Assembly: GCA_027346205.1 (NCBI GenBank)
Contig: DAIESR010000556.1
Span: forward strand, 1-6,405
Direction: 5' to 3'
Length of the DNA stretch: 6,405 nucleotides
Source of the DNA: Beijerinckiaceae bacterium
Lineage (GTDB): Bacteria; Pseudomonadota; Alphaproteobacteria; Rhizobiales; Beijerinckiaceae
Shown here piece after piece: positions 5,764 through 6,405 of this stretch; position 1 is the stretch's first letter; the number at the start of each line of letters is the position of its first letter. A program made the translations under genes and the position numbers. Below the pieces are notes generated by a model. It searched no databases. It saw only the letters and a program-made list of their open reading frames with translations, and was not told where the DNA came from.

Positions 5764-5873
5764 TTCTCGCAAGAGATGTCTTATTCAAAACCGACCGGCC
5801 CAAGTGGTTTAGCCCGAGAGGCTCGGCGGTTCCCGTGCGGCAGCGCGTTGCGCCCCCGGGCGCGTTTTGTGTT
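5764..5873 (+). ncRNA. Possible short leader or small RNA ahead of ffh
   Basis: This stretch of about 110 nt lies between a good promoter and a terminator-like hairpin and has no convincing coding frame. It can fold: CCGAG/CTCGG around AGG (about 5813-5825), and an outer AACCG...CGGTT pairing (from about 5790 to 5831). It lacks the conserved GGAAG/GCAG core of 4.5S SRP RNA and has no tRNA features. It may be an independent small RNA or an attenuated 5' leader. Support comes only from the flanking signals. Confidence 0.3.
5850..5873 (+). terminator. Intrinsic-terminator-like hairpin in the ffh leader
   Basis: GCGCCC (5850-5855) and GGGCGC (5858-5863) form a GC-only stem with a tight loop, followed by GTTTTGTGTT. 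The layout is that of an intrinsic terminator with an imperfect U-tract. It lies about 90-110 nt after the promoter at 5729-5757 and 236 bp before ffh, so it would end a short RNA or attenuate ffh transcription. Termination of carA read-through is an additional possibility. Confidence 0.5.
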
Positions 5874-5904
5874 GGGGATTTGGATGTAGGACGGTAGGGC
5901 ACTT

Positions 5905-6030
5905 CCTTCTCCCAGTGGGAGAAGATGGCTTGCGGAGCAAGCCGGATGAGGGGTTACGATCTTTGTCGGATACGGCATTGTAACCCCTCACCCGCCGCCT
6001 CCGGCGGCACCCTCTCCCAGTGGGAGAGGG
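5905..6030. repeat. Two-armed inverted repeat element (MITE-like) in the ffh leader
   Basis: A left arm (5905-5957) running from CCTTCTCCCAGTGGGAGAAG to GAGGGGTTAC reappears in inverted orientation as a right arm (5980-6030) running from GTAACCCCTC to CTCCCAGTGGGAGAGGG, with 22 bp between them. Each arm contains a nearly self-complementary CTCCC-A-GT-GGGAG end and an internal small hairpin (GGCTTGCGGAGCAAGCC on the left, GCCGCCTCCGGCGGC on the right). This composite is a familiar non-coding dispersed repeat type in alphaproteobacterial genomes. It carries no transposase gene and would be mobilised, if at all, in trans. Confidence 0.8.
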
Positions 6031-6053
6031 TTTGCGCCCGCGCCGACGCATAA

Positions 6054-6107
6054 ATGACGAAGATGAAGCGCTTGCTCGGGTTTCCCTCCCGAGCCGAAGG
6101 AAGATGA
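6054..6107 (+). other. Possible 17-codon leader ORF abutting ffh
   Basis: ATG at 6054 opens a frame reading MTKMKRLLGFPSRAEGR that ends in TGA at 6105-6107, one base before the ffh ATG. The frame spans the ffh hairpin and ribosome binding site, so its translation could open that hairpin or couple to ffh. No Shine-Dalgarno sequence is visible before it, and a frame this short can occur by chance. Confidence 0.2.
6074..6094 (+). promoter_or_regulatory. Hairpin directly before the ffh ribosome binding site
   Basis: GCTCGGG (6074-6080) and CCCGAGC (6088-6094) form a perfect 7-bp GC-rich stem with a TTTCCCT loop. It ends two bases before the AAGGAAG ribosome binding site (6097-6103) of ffh. I recall a candidate cis-regulatory RNA motif reported upstream of ffh in Alphaproteobacteria; whether this is that motif needs a covariance-model comparison. 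A role in translational control is an inference from position. Confidence 0.5.
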
Positions 6108-6108
6108 T

Positions 6109-6405
6109 ATGTTCGAAGGGCTTTCGGAAAAGCTCTCCTCCATTCTCGACGGCCTGACCCGCCGTGGCACGCTCTCGGATGCCGATGTCGATCTCGCTCT
6201 GCGCGAGGTGCGGCGCGCCTTGCTCGAAGCCGATGTCGCGCTCGATGTCGTGCGCTCCTTCGTCGACAAGGTGCGCCATCGGGCGATCGGCGCCAATGTC
6301 GTCAAATCGGTCACGCCCGGCCAGATGGTCATCAAGATCGTCAATGACGTGCTGGTCGAGACCTTGGGGACGGCCGGCGAGCCGATCGATTTCGATGCGC
6401 CGCCG
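6109..6405 (+). CDS. ffh: Signal recognition particle protein Ffh, N-terminal part (cut by right edge)
   Basis: The 99 visible codons encode the N domain of Ffh, the GTPase that binds 4.5S RNA and signal sequences on nascent chains and docks with FtsY at the membrane. The start MFEGLSEKLSSILDGLTRRG, the motif REVRRALLEADVAL (32-45) that packs against the GTPase domain, and KSVTPGQMVIKIV (66-78) are standard. The GTP-binding loop would follow just past the window edge. The ATG at 6109 has AAGGA ending 7 nt before it, a good ribosome binding site. Upstream lie a small hairpin, an inverted repeat element and a promoter 350 bp away, an unusually layered leader for a housekeeping gene. Confidence 0.96.
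   Translation, partial: MFEGLSEKLSSILDGLTRRGTLSDADVDLALREVRRALLEADVALDVVRSFVDKVRHRAIGANVVKSVTPGQMVIKIVNDVLVETLGTAGEPIDFDAPP

Noticed and set aside
5764..5873. 4.5S SRP RNA or tRNA gene next to ffh
   Set aside because: Looked for because of the ffh neighbour. The SRP RNA apical core and tRNA T-loop/anticodon features are absent.
1..6405. CRISPR array, toxin-antitoxin pair, phage or defence genes
   Set aside because: No direct-repeat arrays, integrase, transposase, nuclease or toxin-like coding sequences are visible. The genes are mostly housekeeping or common accessory ones.

Overview
The window looks like chromosomal DNA of an alphaproteobacterium of the Hyphomicrobiales (Rhizobiales), possibly near Beijerinckiaceae or Methylocystaceae. 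The evidence is high GC with GC-ending codons, a rhizobial-type membrane-bound ferritin (MbfA) with an Irr-box-like site in front of it, alphaproteobacterial CarA, YqeY and Ffh sequences, and intergenic palindromic repeats of the kind scattered through these genomes. The family-level placement is inference.

Layout. 1-552 (-): N-terminal part of an exported, autotransporter-like protein that runs off the left edge. 553-778: its upstream region. 779-808: a 30-bp perfect palindrome that begins in the stop codon of a GNAT acetyltransferase (808-1308, -). 1367-1570 (-): C-terminal remnant of a NUDIX hydrolase with no start codon and no catalytic box. 1574-1590: Irr-box-like operator. 1652-2623 (+): mbfA, a ferritin-like/VIT1 membrane iron exporter. 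2641-3528 (+): a calcineurin-like metallophosphoesterase 17 bp behind mbfA and probably co-transcribed. 3541-3634: large palindromic element between convergent genes. 3667-4116 (-): yqeY. 4117-4487: spacer with four hairpins or palindromes, one of them (4399-4422) lying across a candidate carA promoter. 4488-5687 (+): carA. 5688-6108: a leader-like region with a strong sigma70-type promoter, an intrinsic-terminator-like hairpin, a two-armed inverted repeat element and a small hairpin just before the ffh ribosome binding site. 6109-6405 (+): start of ffh, running off the right edge.

Function. Most of the window is housekeeping: pyrimidine/arginine precursor synthesis (carA), co-translational membrane targeting (ffh), a tRNA-amidotransferase-related protein (yqeY) and iron detoxification (mbfA). 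No defence island, CRISPR array, phage, insertion sequence or rRNA/tRNA gene is visible. The points worth a second look are mostly regulatory or concern genome decay: the NUDIX remnant, the Irr-like site with a probable TTG start in mbfA, the operator-like palindrome in front of carA, and the layered leader of ffh.
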